Source of the DNA: Falsirhodobacter flavus
GTDB lineage: Bacteria > Pseudomonadota > Alphaproteobacteria > Rhodobacterales > Rhodobacteraceae
DNA: 53,356 nucleotides
Assembly (NCBI GenBank): GCA_029846755.1
Contig: JARWBI010000015.1
Coordinates: 1 to 53,356, forward strand
Direction of reading: 5' to 3'
In this document: positions 33,112-42,184 of the stretch, one piece after another
How the letters are laid out: each line of letters opens with the position of its first letter
Numbering within the stretch: the stretch's first letter is position 1
Position numbers and translations under genes: made by a program
The notes under the pieces: generated by a model
What the model saw: the letters and a program-made list of their open reading frames with translations, nothing else
The model's database searches: none
What the model was told of the DNA's origin: nothing

Positions 33112-34418
33112 TCCGCCGCCACGCCGTAAGGCACGTTCCGCCCGCCATAGCGGCGCACGCGGATGTTGCACTGTTCGGCATGGCCCACGAAACCTTCCAG
33201 CATGCACAGGCGCGAGCCATAGGCGCCGATCATCGCCGCCGCCTCGTCCGTGGTGATACGCTGATAGCTGTGGGTCTTCAGGTATTTGCCGACCCACAGC
33301 CCGCCCGTGTAACGCCCCGCCTTTTTCGTCGGCAGCGTGTGGTTCGTGCCGATCACCTTGTCGCCGTTGGCCACGTTGGTGCGCGGCCCGAGGAACAGCG
33401 CGCCATAGCTGTGCATGTTGTCCAGATACCAGTCGTCCCGGTCGGTCATCACCTGCACATGTTCGGACGCGATGTCGTTGGCCACCGCCAGCATCTCGTC
33501 ATGCGTGTCGCACAGGATGACCTCGCCGTAATCCTGCCAGCTTTTGCGGGCGGTGTCGGCGGTGGGCAGGATCGCCAGCAGACGTTCGATCTCGGCCAGC
33601 GTTTCCTCGGCCAACCTGCGGCTGTTCGTCAGCAGCACGGCAGGCGAGTTGTAGCCGTGTTCGGCCTGACCCAGCAGGTCGGTCGCGCACAGTTCGGCAT
33701 CCACGGTATCGTCGGCGATGACCATGGTTTCGGTCGGCCCGGCGAACAGGTCGATCCCCACACGGCCGAAAAGCTGCCGCTTCGCCTCGGCCACGAAGGC
33801 GTTGCCGGGGCCGACCAGCATATCAACGGGCTGAATCGTTTCGGTGCCGATCGCCATCGCGCCGATGCCCTGAATGCCGCCCAGCACATAGATTTCATGC
33901 GCGCCAGCCATGTGCATGGCGGCGATGACGGCCGGGTTCGGCTCGCCTTTGAACGGGGGGGTTGCGGCGATGATGCGCGGGGCGCCCGCGACGGCGGCGG
34001 TCAGCACCGACATATGCGCCGATGCGACCATCGGGAACTTGCCACCCGGAACATAGCAGCCGACCGACTGCACCGGAATGTTGCGATGGCCGAGGATCAC
34101 GCCCGGAAGCGTCTCGACCTCGATATCCTGCATCGAATCCCGCTGCGCCTGCGCAAAGCGGCGCACCTGATCCTGCGCAAAGCGGATGTCCTCCAGATCG
34201 GAGGGCGACACGCGGGCGATCAGCGCGTCGATCTGGTCCTGCGACAAACGGAAGCTTTCGGGGGTATAGCCGTCGAACTTCGCCGCCATCTCGCGCACGG
34301 CGGCATCGCCGCGGGCTTCGATATCGGCAAGGGCGGCTTCGACGGTGCGGCGAACCTCGGCGTCATCCTCGCTGCGGGCTTCGACGGGCTTTCCGGACTT
34401 CAGATACTGGACGGGCAT
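33108..34418 (-). CDS. hisD: Histidinol dehydrogenase family protein, HpsN (sulfopropanediol dehydrogenase)-like
   Basis: The 436-residue protein spans the whole HisD fold: [65 protein letters not shown] (with the catalytic Glu-His), [16 protein letters not shown], and [19 protein letters not shown]. The last two and the [15 protein letters not shown] stretch match HpsN, which oxidises 2,3-dihydroxypropane-1-sulfonate to sulfolactate with NAD, better than biosynthetic HisD. No histidine genes adjoin, supporting a catabolic role. No sulfolactate lyase is visible, so another polyol remains possible. It is divergent from a LacI regulator. Confidence 0.87.
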   Translation of the reverse strand: MPVQYLKSGKPVEARSEDDAEVRRTVEAALADIEARGDAAVREMAAKFDGYTPESFRLSQDQIDALIARVSPSDLEDIRFAQDQVRRFAQAQRDSMQDIEVETLPGVILGHRNIPVQSVGCYVPGGKFPMVASAHMSVLTAAVAGAPRIIAATPPFKGEPNPAVIAAMHMAGAHEIYVLGGIQGIGAMAIGTETIQPVDMLVGPGNAFVAEAKRQLFGRVGIDLFAGPTETMVIADDTVDAELCATDLLGQAEHGYNSPAVLLTNSRRLAEETLAEIERLLAILPTADTARKSWQDYGEVILCDTHDEMLAVANDIASEHVQVMTDRDDWYLDNMHSYGALFLGPRTNVANGDKVIGTNHTLPTKKAGRYTGGLWVGKYLKTHSYQRITTDEAAAMIGAYGSRLCMLEGFVGHAEQCNIRVRRYGGRNVPYGVAAE

Positions 34419-34486
34419 GGATTCCTCCTGTTGCTGCGATCAGTAAGATCGGGCCGCGTGCAGGCTCAACCCTCCGGCATGCGCAG

Positions 34487-34529
34487 TGAAATTATTTCAT
34501 CTTGTGGCGCGAGATTTGAATACGTATTC
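34487..34529. promoter_or_regulatory. Two palindromes between hisD-like and lacI genes
   Basis: GAATACGTATTC at 34518-34529 is a perfect 12-bp palindrome centred 33 bp before the lacI start. TGAAATTATTTCA at 34487-34499 is a second near-perfect palindrome 18 bp to the left. Both lie in the 138-bp divergent gap. Paired symmetric sites of this kind suit a LacI-type repressor controlling both directions. Confidence 0.5.
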
Positions 34530-34556
34530 TGCGCTGCCGCAACGAAGGATTTTCCC

Positions 34557-35579
34557 ATGAAGCCGATCATCGGACGCGTAACGTCGATGGACGTGGCCGC
34601 CCTTGCGGGTGTGTCGCAATCGGCCGTATCGCGTGCCTTCACGCCCGGATCGTCGCTGTCGGCGGCCAAGCGGGAGCTGATCCTGTCGGCGGCGAAGAAG
34701 CTGAATTATGTCCCGAACTCCATCGCCTCCAGCCTGACGACGCGGCGCACGAACATGGTGGCGGTGATCCTGGGGAATCTGGACAACCCGTTCTATGTGC
34801 TGGTGTTGAAGGCGCTGGCGGCGCGTCTGCAACAGCGCGGCACGCAGATCCTGACCTTCACGGTCGAAAACGGCGCCAGCAGCGACGATGCCTTGATGCG
34901 GGTGCTGCGCTATCAGGTGGACGGGATCATCCTGACCTCGGCGCAGCTTTCGACGCGGATGACCAGCATGTGCCATGATCGCGGCATTCCGGTGGTGCTG
35001 TTCAACCGTTACATCCCCGGCAGCGATGCGTCGGGCGTGCGTTGCGACAACGCGGCGGGCGGGCGGCTGATGGCGGATGCCTTGCTGAAGGCCGGGGCGC
35101 GCAGCTTTGCCGTGCTGAAGGGCGATCCCCGCGGCTCTACCAGTCAGGATCGCTTCCAGGGCTTTGCCGAACGGCTGCTGGAAGATGGCATCCCCCGATC
35201 CGCCATTCTGGAGCTGGAGGGGCAGTCGATCTATCGCGGGGCCCATGCGGCGGTGCTTCGCGCGTTTCAGGACGAGGGGCAAAAGGTCCCGGACGCCATA
35301 TTCGGCATCAACGACACGATGGCGATGGGGGCGATGGACGCGCTGCGCGGCGTGATGGGCCTGCGGGTGCCGGATGACGTGATGATCGGCGGCTTCGACA
35401 ACATCGACGAGGCCGACCACTGGCCTTACCGCCTGACCACCGTGCGCCAGCCCGCCGAGGAAATGGCGGACGAGACGCTGAAGCTGCTGGATCTGGACAA
35501 TCCAGGGGCCGAGATTCAGCCGGGCATCGACATCAAGCTGCCCGGCGAACTGGTCTGGCGCGATTCGATCCCGCGCTAG
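34557..35579 (+). CDS. LacI family transcriptional regulator
   Basis: The 340-residue protein has a LacI HTH at the N-terminus (SMDVAALAGVSQSAVSRAFT, residues 10-29), a hinge region VPNSIASSLTTRRTN, and an effector domain with ILGNLDNPFY, VVLFNRYIPG, VRCDNAAGGRL and IGGFDNIDEA. The ATG at 34557 starts immediately before the HTH. It is divergent from the hisD-like operon, with two palindromes in between. It is probably the local repressor of the dehydrogenase operon and perhaps of the ABC operon ending at 32.4 kb. Confidence 0.92.
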   Translation: MKPIIGRVTSMDVAALAGVSQSAVSRAFTPGSSLSAAKRELILSAAKKLNYVPNSIASSLTTRRTNMVAVILGNLDNPFYVLVLKALAARLQQRGTQILTFTVENGASSDDALMRVLRYQVDGIILTSAQLSTRMTSMCHDRGIPVVLFNRYIPGSDASGVRCDNAAGGRLMADALLKAGARSFAVLKGDPRGSTSQDRFQGFAERLLEDGIPRSAILELEGQSIYRGAHAAVLRAFQDEGQKVPDAIFGINDTMAMGAMDALRGVMGLRVPDDVMIGGFDNIDEADHWPYRLTTVRQPAEEMADETLKLLDLDNPGAEIQPGIDIKLPGELVWRDSIPR

Positions 35580-36466
35580 CTGTCCTGAACCTTGCGCGCG
35601 GCAAGGATGCGCCCGTCGCGCCATGCCTGCCAATCGGGGATCTCGTCCACCGGGAAGCGCGCGGCCATCTGGTCGTGGATGCTGTCGATCAGCGGCTGGT
35701 CCCAGTCGTAATCGGTGCGGGCATCCTCGCCCATCCTGCGCATCATTGGCCCAAGCTGGCCGACGAAGCCCTTGAACCCCTCCGTCGCGTTCAGATGCGC
35801 CGTGGCGAAGGGCCCGATCGACAGCCAGCGCAGGGCCAGCCCGTCGGTCATCACGCGGTCGATGTCTTCCGCCGTGCAGTAACCCTCGCCCACCAGATGC
35901 AGCGCCTCGGCCACCAGCGTGTATTGCAGCCGGTTGAGAAGGAAGCCGTCGATTTCCCGCGTCAGCGCGACCGGCTTCATGCCAAGGCTGTCCATGAACG
36001 CCCGCGCCCGCGCCATCGCATCGTCGGACGTCGCGCCCGTGCCGCACAACTCCACCAGCGGGATCAGCGAGGGCGGGTTCACCGGATGCGCCACCAGCGC
36101 CCGTTCGGGCTGCGGGATATGCGTCATGAAGGTCGATCCCGGCAGCGCCGAGGTCGAGGACGCGATCACGCAATCCATCGGCGCATGGGCGGCGATGTCC
36201 GACATGACGGCGCGCTTGATCTCCGTATCCTCGCGCACGCTTTCCTGCACGTGGACCGCACCCGCAACCGCTTCGGCGACCGAGGACGCCGCGCGGATGT
36301 CGCCCGAGACACCAAGCTGTTCCATCGTCCGCGCGATCAGCGGCAGCGCGGCGGCCACCTGCGCGGGGTCGGCATCGTAAAGCGCGACCTCATGCCCCGC
36401 GCGGGCAAAGACGACGGCCCATGCGCGGCCGACATTGCCGGACCCGATACAAGCGACGCGGGCCAT
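35576..36466 (-). CDS. 3-hydroxyacyl-CoA dehydrogenase family protein (lambda-crystallin/gulonate dehydrogenase-like)
   Basis: The 296-residue protein has an N-terminal NAD-binding ACIGSGNVGRAWAVVFARAG (residues 5-24), the acidic residue YDAD after beta-2, catalytic-type Ser in IASSTSALPGSTF, His in VAHPVNPPSLIPLVE, and DGFLLNRLQYTLVAEAL. Short stand-alone members without a second HAD repeat are often L-gulonate 3-dehydrogenase or L-carnitine dehydrogenase-like rather than fatty-acid enzymes. The ATG at 36466 overlaps the lyase stop (TGATG). It is the last gene of the leuC-leuD operon and would oxidise a hydroxy acid produced there. Confidence 0.87.
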   Translation of the reverse strand: MARVACIGSGNVGRAWAVVFARAGHEVALYDADPAQVAAALPLIARTMEQLGVSGDIRAASSVAEAVAGAVHVQESVREDTEIKRAVMSDIAAHAPMDCVIASSTSALPGSTFMTHIPQPERALVAHPVNPPSLIPLVELCGTGATSDDAMARARAFMDSLGMKPVALTREIDGFLLNRLQYTLVAEALHLVGEGYCTAEDIDRVMTDGLALRWLSIGPFATAHLNATEGFKGFVGQLGPMMRRMGEDARTDYDWDQPLIDSIHDQMAARFPVDEIPDWQAWRDGRILAARKVQDS

Positions 36467-37335
36467 CAGCCTGCCTTCCTTGCCCAACGCTTCTCGAACT
36501 CCCACACCTCGGGGAAGCCGATAAGCTGATTGAACTCGCCGAAATCGAACAGGTCTTGCGCGGGGGTCTGCGAAGTGCCCGTCGCCTTGAACGCCGCCAG
36601 CGCGTTGAAGGCGGCCTGCGCGGCGGCCAGCCCGGTCATCGCCGGATAGATCGCCATGCTGAAGCCGATCTCCCGAAGCGTATTCGCATCAAGGATCGGC
36701 GTCTTGCCGCCATCGGCCATATTGGCCAGCATGGGCGCGCGGATGCGGCGGCAGGCCTCGCGCATCTCGGCCTCGGATTCCAGGGCTTCAAGGAAGATCA
36801 CGTCGGCCCCGGCTTCGGCAAAGGCAAGGCCGCGGGCCACGGCGCCCTCGAACCCCTCGATCTGGCGGCAGTCGGTGCGGGCGATGATGACCGTTTCGGA
36901 ATTGCGCCGCGCCTCGCAGGCGACCTTGATCTTTTCCACCATGTCGATCACCGGCACCACGCGCTTGAAGGGCGTGTGGCCGCATTTCTTGGGAAATTCC
37001 TGATCCTCGATCTGGATGGCGGCGACGCCCGCCTCCTCGTATCCGCGCACGGTATGGTGGACGTTCAAAAGCCCGCCATAGCCGGTATCGGCATCCGCGA
37101 TGATGGCGGCATCGCTGGTCCGGCACAGCGTCGCGACACGGTCCACCATCTGCGAATAGGTCACGATCCCCGCATCCGGCACACCATAGGCCGAGGCGGT
37201 CATCCAGTATCCGGTGGCATAGCCGAACTCGATCCCCACCTTGTTGGCGACGACGGCGGTGATCATGTCGTGAAGACCGGGGGCCGCCACGAATTTTCCA
37301 GCCGCCAGCGCGGCCTTCAGGCTGGGTTTGCTCAT
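36466..37335 (-). CDS. Isocitrate lyase/PEP mutase superfamily lyase (copy 2)
   Basis: The 289-residue paralogue of the lyase at 9.8 kb has DADTGYGG at 81-88, EDQEFPKKCGH ending at residue 120, IIARTDCR and a C-terminal FGEFNQLIGF. The KKCGH loop points to C-C lysis of a malate-type substrate. It lies between an amidohydrolase and a dehydrogenase in an operon with leuCD-like hydratase subunits, as expected for a dimethylmalate- or methylisocitrate-type pathway that ends in pyruvate or glyoxylate plus an acid. It is coupled by ATGA and TGATG overlaps to its neighbours. Confidence 0.9.
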   Translation of the reverse strand: MSKPSLKAALAAGKFVAAPGLHDMITAVVANKVGIEFGYATGYWMTASAYGVPDAGIVTYSQMVDRVATLCRTSDAAIIADADTGYGGLLNVHHTVRGYEEAGVAAIQIEDQEFPKKCGHTPFKRVVPVIDMVEKIKVACEARRNSETVIIARTDCRQIEGFEGAVARGLAFAEAGADVIFLEALESEAEMREACRRIRAPMLANMADGGKTPILDANTLREIGFSMAIYPAMTGLAAAQAAFNALAAFKATGTSQTPAQDLFDFGEFNQLIGFPEVWEFEKRWARKAG

Positions 37336-37961
37336 GCGTTCAATCCTGCAAGATATGCGATGGTTTCGGCTTCGCTGACGACGTCGCCGTATTTCGCGTT
37401 CATGTCGAAAAGATTGGCCTCGTGCGGGGCGGGGTGGCGGTCGCCCACAGCCTCGCGCGGGATGATCGGGATGAAGCCATGTGCGTTGGCATCCACACAG
37501 GACGCGCGCACGCAGCCGGATGTGGAAACCCCGGTCAGGATCACGGTATCCACACCCATCGTCACGAGCGTCGGTGCAAGCGACGTGCCGAAGAACGCGC
37601 TGGCATGTTGCTTGGAGATGACAAGCTCATCCTCGGACGGCGCAAGTCCCGGCGCCCAGGCACCCCATTCGCCGCCCTGCCGGAAATGGCGCAGCGGCAG
37701 GGATTTTTGATAGAAGCGCCCGCCGTCCAGCGCCCTGGGATGATAGACGACATTGGTATAGATGATCGGGATGTCCGACGCGCGCGCGGCGTCGCGCAGC
37801 CGGATCGCCGATTCCAGCGCGGAATCGCAATCGGCCCAAAGATCGCACCCTTTGTCGAAATAGCCGAGCACGAGATCGATCAGGATCAGCGCAGGCTTTT
37901 TGCCGAAGCCAAGCTTGCCGCCAAACGCACGGGCATAGTTTTCGCCAAGATCTTCGCTCAT
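37332..37961 (-). CDS. Isochorismatase-family amidohydrolase (N-carbamoylsarcosine amidase/maleamate hydrolase-like)
   Basis: The 209-residue cysteine hydrolase has the family triad Asp29 (LILIDLVLGYF), Lys117 (VISKQHASAF) and Cys150 in TGVSTSGCVRASCVDA. These residues follow N-carbamoylsarcosine amidase and maleamate amidohydrolase (NicF) more than true isochorismatases. It cleaves a carbamoyl or amide group to release ammonia. It overlaps the lyase by 4 bp and is preceded by the leuD-like gene, so its product could be the unsaturated diacid hydrated by LeuCD-like enzymes. Nicotinamidase-like activity is an alternative. Confidence 0.87.
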   Translation of the reverse strand: MSEDLGENYARAFGGKLGFGKKPALILIDLVLGYFDKGCDLWADCDSALESAIRLRDAARASDIPIIYTNVVYHPRALDGGRFYQKSLPLRHFRQGGEWGAWAPGLAPSEDELVISKQHASAFFGTSLAPTLVTMGVDTVILTGVSTSGCVRASCVDANAHGFIPIIPREAVGDRHPAPHEANLFDMNAKYGDVVSEAETIAYLAGLNA

Positions 37962-38596
37962 TCGGAACCTTCCTTGATGTCGTCGAAATGCGCGATCTGC
38001 TGCGCTGTCAGATAGAGCCACGGGCGCGCTGCCCGCTGCGCGGCCTCGAACGCCGCGATGTCGGCGGCATCGTCGCGCAGGATGGCCCCGACCTCGTCCA
38101 GCCCCTCCAGCAGGGACCGTTTGCGATGGGCCTCGATGTGGAACCCGATCTCGCCATCGACAAGGACGATGCGCTGTTCGGGAAGGTCCACGGTGATCTG
38201 CTGCCGCGCCTCGGCCGCCGCCATGACGCGCGCGTGCGCGTCCGGGGGCAGGACGATCGGCAAGACGCAGCTGCGAAAGCAGTTTGCGTGAAAAATCTCG
38301 CCGAAGCTGGTGCCGATGACGCAACGGATGCCAAAGTCGGCCAGCGCCCAGACCGCCTGTTCGCGACTGGAACCGGTGCCGAAATCTGGCCCGGTCACGA
38401 GGATTCTGGCACCGTCCCAGGGCGGGGTGTCCAGCACGAAGCCGCCCTTGGCGCGGCGTTCGTGAAACAGATGACGGCCCAGCCCGCGTTTTTCCAGCAG
38501 CAGAAGAAAGCGCGCAGGAAAGATCACGTCGGTGTCGATCTGGCCCTCGGGGAAAGGCGCGGCGATGGCGGTCAGATGGATGAACGGCTCGATCAT
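37958..38596 (-). CDS. leuD: LeuD-like small subunit of an isopropylmalate/dimethylmaleate-type (de)hydratase
   Basis: The 212-residue protein has the aconitase swivelling-domain pattern: [52 protein letters not shown] and [18 protein letters not shown]. The length is slightly above a typical LeuD. It is coupled by ATGA to leuC and to the amidohydrolase. No leuA or leuB is present, so leucine biosynthesis is unlikely. A catabolic hydratase such as dimethylmaleate hydratase (DmdB), citraconase or methylaconitate-type is more probable. Confidence 0.88.
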   Translation of the reverse strand: MIEPFIHLTAIAAPFPEGQIDTDVIFPARFLLLLEKRGLGRHLFHERRAKGGFVLDTPPWDGARILVTGPDFGTGSSREQAVWALADFGIRCVIGTSFGEIFHANCFRSCVLPIVLPPDAHARVMAAAEARQQITVDLPEQRIVLVDGEIGFHIEAHRKRSLLEGLDEVGAILRDDAADIAAFEAAQRAARPWLYLTAQQIAHFDDIKEGSE

Positions 38597-40011
38597 TGCA
38601 GCCCCCGCACGTCGCAAAGCCGGCCCGCGATGGCGGCGGCGGCGGCCATTTCCGGGCTCATCAGATGGGTGCGCCCGCCGATCCCCTGCCGCCCCTCGAA
38701 GTTGCGGTTGGAGGTGGAGGCGCAGCGTTCGCCTTCGGACAATCGGTCGTCATTCATGCCGACGCACATCGAACAGCCCGCATCGCGCCATTCGAAACCC
38801 GCATCGGTGAAGATACGGTCCAGCCCCTCGGCCTCGGCGGCGATGCGGACCTGCGCCGATCCGGGCACGGCCATCGCGCTGACGCCATTCGCCACGTGCC
38901 TGCCGCGCAGGATGGTCGCGGCGCGTCGCAGATCCTCCAGACGGCCATTGGTGCAGGAACCGATGAAGACGCGGTCGATGGCGATTTCCTCCAGCGGGGT
39001 TCCGGGGGCAAGGCCCATGTAATCGAGGCTGCGCCGCATCCGGGCCTGCCGCGCGGGATCGTCGACCTGCGCGGGGTCGGGAACGCGGCCCGTCACGGGC
39101 AGCGATTCCTCGGGGGTGGTGCCCCAGCTGACATGCGGCGCAAGCGTGGCGGCGTCGATCTCCACCTCGCGGTCGAAAACGGCACCGGGGTCGCTGTGCA
39201 GCAGCGCCCAATCGCGAAGCGCCGCGGGTTCGTCACCGGGCAGGGGCGACAGCGGACGCCCCCGCACCCAGTCCAGTGTCGTGGCGTCGGGCGCGATCAG
39301 ACCGACACGGGCGCCCGCCTCGATCGTCATGTTGCAAAGCGTCATCCGCGCTTCCATCGACAGGGCGCGGATGGCAGGACCGGCATATTCGATCGCAAAG
39401 CCGATGCCTCCGCCCACCCCGATCCGCGCTATCAGCGAAAGGATGATATCCTTGACGGATACTCCGTCCGGCAGGGCGCCCGTCACGGTCACGCGCATGT
39501 TCCGCTGCCGCTTCTGACGCAGCACCTGGGTCGAGAATACGCATTCACATTCACTGGCGCCGATGCCGAAGGCCAACGCGCCGAAGGCGCCATGCGTGCT
39601 GGTATGGCTGTCGCCGCAGACGAGGGTGCATCCGGGCAGGGTGAACCCAAGCTCCGGCCCGATGACGTGGACGATCCCGTGCCGGCGGTCATTCATCGGA
39701 ATATAGGGAATCGCATGGATCGCGGTGTTCTCCCGCAGTCGCGCGACCTGTGCCGCGGCCAGCCCTTCGCGCAGCGTGACATGGCGATCCTTGGTGGGAA
39801 CAGCATGATCTGCCACGGCAATATGCGCGTCTGGCCGATGCAGGGCGCGCCCCGCCGCCGCCATTCCCGCAAAGGCCTGGGGCGAGGACACCTCCTGCAC
39901 CAGATGACGGTCGATATACAGAAGATCTGTGCCATCCGCATATGTTTTGACCACATGCGCATCCCAGATCTTGTCGAAAAGGGTTCTTGCTGGAGGAAGA
40001 AGATCGGTCAC
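38593..40011 (-). CDS. leuC: LeuC-like large subunit of an isopropylmalate/dimethylmaleate-type (de)hydratase
   Basis: The 472-residue protein is colinear with LeuC. Iron-sulphur ligands are Cys353 in FIGSCTNGR and Cys413/Cys416 in GCSMCVGMN. Other aconitase signatures are [34 protein letters not shown] and [15 protein letters not shown]. With LeuD it would add or remove water across the double bond of a small diacid in the cytoplasm. It heads an operon leuC-leuD-amidohydrolase-lyase-dehydrogenase, all overlapped by 1-4 bp, and shares a 124-bp divergent promoter gap with hyuA. Confidence 0.92.
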   Translation of the reverse strand: MTDLLPPARTLFDKIWDAHVVKTYADGTDLLYIDRHLVQEVSSPQAFAGMAAAGRALHRPDAHIAVADHAVPTKDRHVTLREGLAAAQVARLRENTAIHAIPYIPMNDRRHGIVHVIGPELGFTLPGCTLVCGDSHTSTHGAFGALAFGIGASECECVFSTQVLRQKRQRNMRVTVTGALPDGVSVKDIILSLIARIGVGGGIGFAIEYAGPAIRALSMEARMTLCNMTIEAGARVGLIAPDATTLDWVRGRPLSPLPGDEPAALRDWALLHSDPGAVFDREVEIDAATLAPHVSWGTTPEESLPVTGRVPDPAQVDDPARQARMRRSLDYMGLAPGTPLEEIAIDRVFIGSCTNGRLEDLRRAATILRGRHVANGVSAMAVPGSAQVRIAAEAEGLDRIFTDAGFEWRDAGCSMCVGMNDDRLSEGERCASTSNRNFEGRQGIGGRTHLMSPEMAAAAAIAGRLCDVRGLQ

Positions 40012-40054
40012 GCGAAACCTCTTGCGTCGTGCTTGAGGATGAGACTAAGCTTCG

Positions 40055-40070
40055 TTGCAAGCGCATTCAA
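40055..40070. promoter_or_regulatory. TTGCAAGCG-type operator-like site C
   Basis: TTGCAAGCGCATTCAA lies 44 bp before the leuC start and 66 bp before hyuA in their shared gap. Six of eight base pairs around its central CG are symmetric. It matches sites at 23437 and 27204 over TTGCAAGCG and AT, so a common repressor is possible. Confidence 0.45.
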
Positions 40071-40135
40071 CAATAAAATCCATAAGCCCCTGCGGCGGAT
40101 GCGACCAAGACGGAATCAACAAGGGAGAACCGCCG

Positions 40136-42181
40136 ATGAGGCTGGGTGTCGATGTCGGAGGGACGTTCACGGACCTTCTGCTGCATGACGAGGCGACGGG
40201 GCGGGTGTGGCAGGCGAAGACGCCCTCCACCCCGCAGGACCAATCCATCGGCGTGGCCGAAGGTGTGCGCCTGATCTGCGAAAAAGCCGGTATTTCCACT
40301 GCCGATCTGGACATGGTGCTGCACGGAACGACCGTGGCGACCAATGCCGTGCTGGAAGGGAAGGGCGCGCGCGTCGGGCTGTTGACGACCAAGGGTTTCG
40401 AATACGTGCTGCATCTGGCGAAAAGCTGGACGCCGGGGCCGCTGTTCGGTTGGATCGTGATGGACAAGCCGACCCCGCTGGCCACGCTGTCGGACACGCG
40501 CGGCATTCCCGAACGCGTCGCCGCCGATGGCCGCGTGATCGACGCGCTGGACACCGAGGCCGCGACCCGCGCCATCGACGATCTGTGCACCAGCGGGATC
40601 GAGGCGCTGACCATCTCGCTCATGCATTCCTATGCCAACCCCGACCATGAACGGCAGCTGCGCGAGATCGTGGCCACGCGCCATCCGCATATTCCGGTGT
40701 CGCTGTCATCCGACATCCTGCCGGAGTTTCGTGAATACGACCGCACCATCACGACCGTGATGAACGACTACGTGCGCCCGATCATGACGCGCTATCTGGA
40801 CCGGATCGAGGAACGGCTGGCGGCGAACGACGTGCGCTCGCATCTGCATATCGTGCGTTCGGACGGCGGGCTGATGTCGGCCAAGATGGCGGGCGACCGG
40901 CCGGTGCACACGGTGCTGTCGGGCCCGGCAGGGGGCGTCACATCGACCGTCATGGTGTCGCAGCGCACGGGGCACGATCTTCTGGCCTTCGACATGGGCG
41001 GCACCTCGACCGACGTTTCGGTGATCATCGACGGCAAGCCGACCATCTCGCGGTCCACCGAGGTCGGCGCGTTTCCGGCCAAGGTGCCGACGCTGGACGT
41101 GCGTTCGGTCGGCGCGGGCGGCGGGTCCATCGCCGAGGTGGTCGATCTGACGCGATCCCTGCGTGTCGGGCCGCGCAGCGCGGGCGCACAGCCGGGGCCG
41201 GTCTGTTACAGCCGCGGCGGGACCGAGCCGACCGTTTCCGATGCCAACGCCGTTCTGGGCTATCTGCCGCCGGTGCTTCTTTCGGGCGCGATGTCGCTGG
41301 ACATCGACGGCGCGCGCAAGGCCATCGCCACCGTCGGCGACAAGCTGGGCCTGTCGGTCGAGGACGCCGCCAAGGGCATCCTGCAGATCGCGAACGAGGT
41401 GATGCTGGGCGCGCTGCGGGTCATCACCGTGCAACGCGGCCTCGATCCGCGCGACTTCGGCATTCTGGCCTTCGGCGGCGCGGGTCCGCTGCATGCGAAC
41501 GCGATGGCGGAACTCTTGGGCTGCTACCCTTGCGTCGTGCCGCCGAATCCGGGCGTTCTGTCGGCGCTGGGCTTCCTTGAATCCGAATTCAAGAACGAAT
41601 TCGTGCAGACCTTCATCCGATCCTCGCGCAACACCGAGCCGTCGATGATCTGGGACCGCTTCGCCGATCTGGCGACCCGTGCCCGCGCATGGCTGGACGA
41701 ACAGCAGGTGGCCGAGGGCGACCGCCGTCTGATCTATTCGCTGGACCTGCGGTATGAGCAGCAGGGATACGAGGTGTCGGTGGAGGTGGACCCCGATCTG
41801 GTCGCAGGCCAAGGCGCGCTGGAGCCGATCTTCGACCAGTTCCACGGGCTGCACGAACGCATGTATGGTGTGCGTTTCCACGTTCCGGTGGAGATGGTGG
41901 CGCTGCGCGTCGTGGCCGTCGGCGCGACCGCGCCCGTCGATGTGCAGACCCCGAATGGCGGTGGCGATCCGGTGGCGGCGATCATCGAGACGCGCCCCGC
42001 CTATTTCGACGGCGCATGGGTCGATACCCCCAACTATGACCGCACGAAGCTGGCCGTGGGCGCCAAGATCCAGGGCCCCGCGATCATCCGCCAATACGAC
42101 AGCACGACCGTCCTGCTGCCGCGCCACACAGCCGAGGTCGACAGCTTCGGCAACCTGATGATCTGGCCCGAGGAGGTCTGA
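40136..42181 (+). CDS. Hydantoinase/oxoprolinase family protein, A subunit (HyuA)
   Basis: The 681-residue protein has the actin-like ATPase fold of HyuA. DVGGTFTD is at residues 6-13, LHGTTVATNAVLEGKGA follows, then DMGGTSTDVSVI, GAGGGSIAEV and FGGAGPLHANAMAELLG. It is shorter than 5-oxoprolinase, as expected for a two-gene system with HyuB just downstream (3-bp gap). Characterised members open cyclic amides with ATP (N-methylhydantoin, 5-oxoproline) or carboxylate acetone/acetophenone. AGGGAGAA lies before the ATG at 40136. It is divergent from the leuC operon, suggesting linked metabolism. Confidence 0.9.
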   Translation: MRLGVDVGGTFTDLLLHDEATGRVWQAKTPSTPQDQSIGVAEGVRLICEKAGISTADLDMVLHGTTVATNAVLEGKGARVGLLTTKGFEYVLHLAKSWTPGPLFGWIVMDKPTPLATLSDTRGIPERVAADGRVIDALDTEAATRAIDDLCTSGIEALTISLMHSYANPDHERQLREIVATRHPHIPVSLSSDILPEFREYDRTITTVMNDYVRPIMTRYLDRIEERLAANDVRSHLHIVRSDGGLMSAKMAGDRPVHTVLSGPAGGVTSTVMVSQRTGHDLLAFDMGGTSTDVSVIIDGKPTISRSTEVGAFPAKVPTLDVRSVGAGGGSIAEVVDLTRSLRVGPRSAGAQPGPVCYSRGGTEPTVSDANAVLGYLPPVLLSGAMSLDIDGARKAIATVGDKLGLSVEDAAKGILQIANEVMLGALRVITVQRGLDPRDFGILAFGGAGPLHANAMAELLGCYPCVVPPNPGVLSALGFLESEFKNEFVQTFIRSSRNTEPSMIWDRFADLATRARAWLDEQQVAEGDRRLIYSLDLRYEQQGYEVSVEVDPDLVAGQGALEPIFDQFHGLHERMYGVRFHVPVEMVALRVVAVGATAPVDVQTPNGGGDPVAAIIETRPAYFDGAWVDTPNYDRTKLAVGAKIQGPAIIRQYDSTTVLLPRHTAEVDSFGNLMIWPEEV

Positions 42182-42184
42182 ACC

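Noticed and set aside
33108-34418. Biosynthetic histidinol dehydrogenase
   Set aside because: No other his genes are nearby, and the gene is paired with an SDR and a LacI regulator. HpsN-like motifs fit a catabolic enzyme better.
37958-40011. Leucine biosynthesis leuCD
   Set aside because: No leuA or leuB; the genes are in an operon with a C-C lyase and an amidohydrolase, so a catabolic hydratase is more likely.
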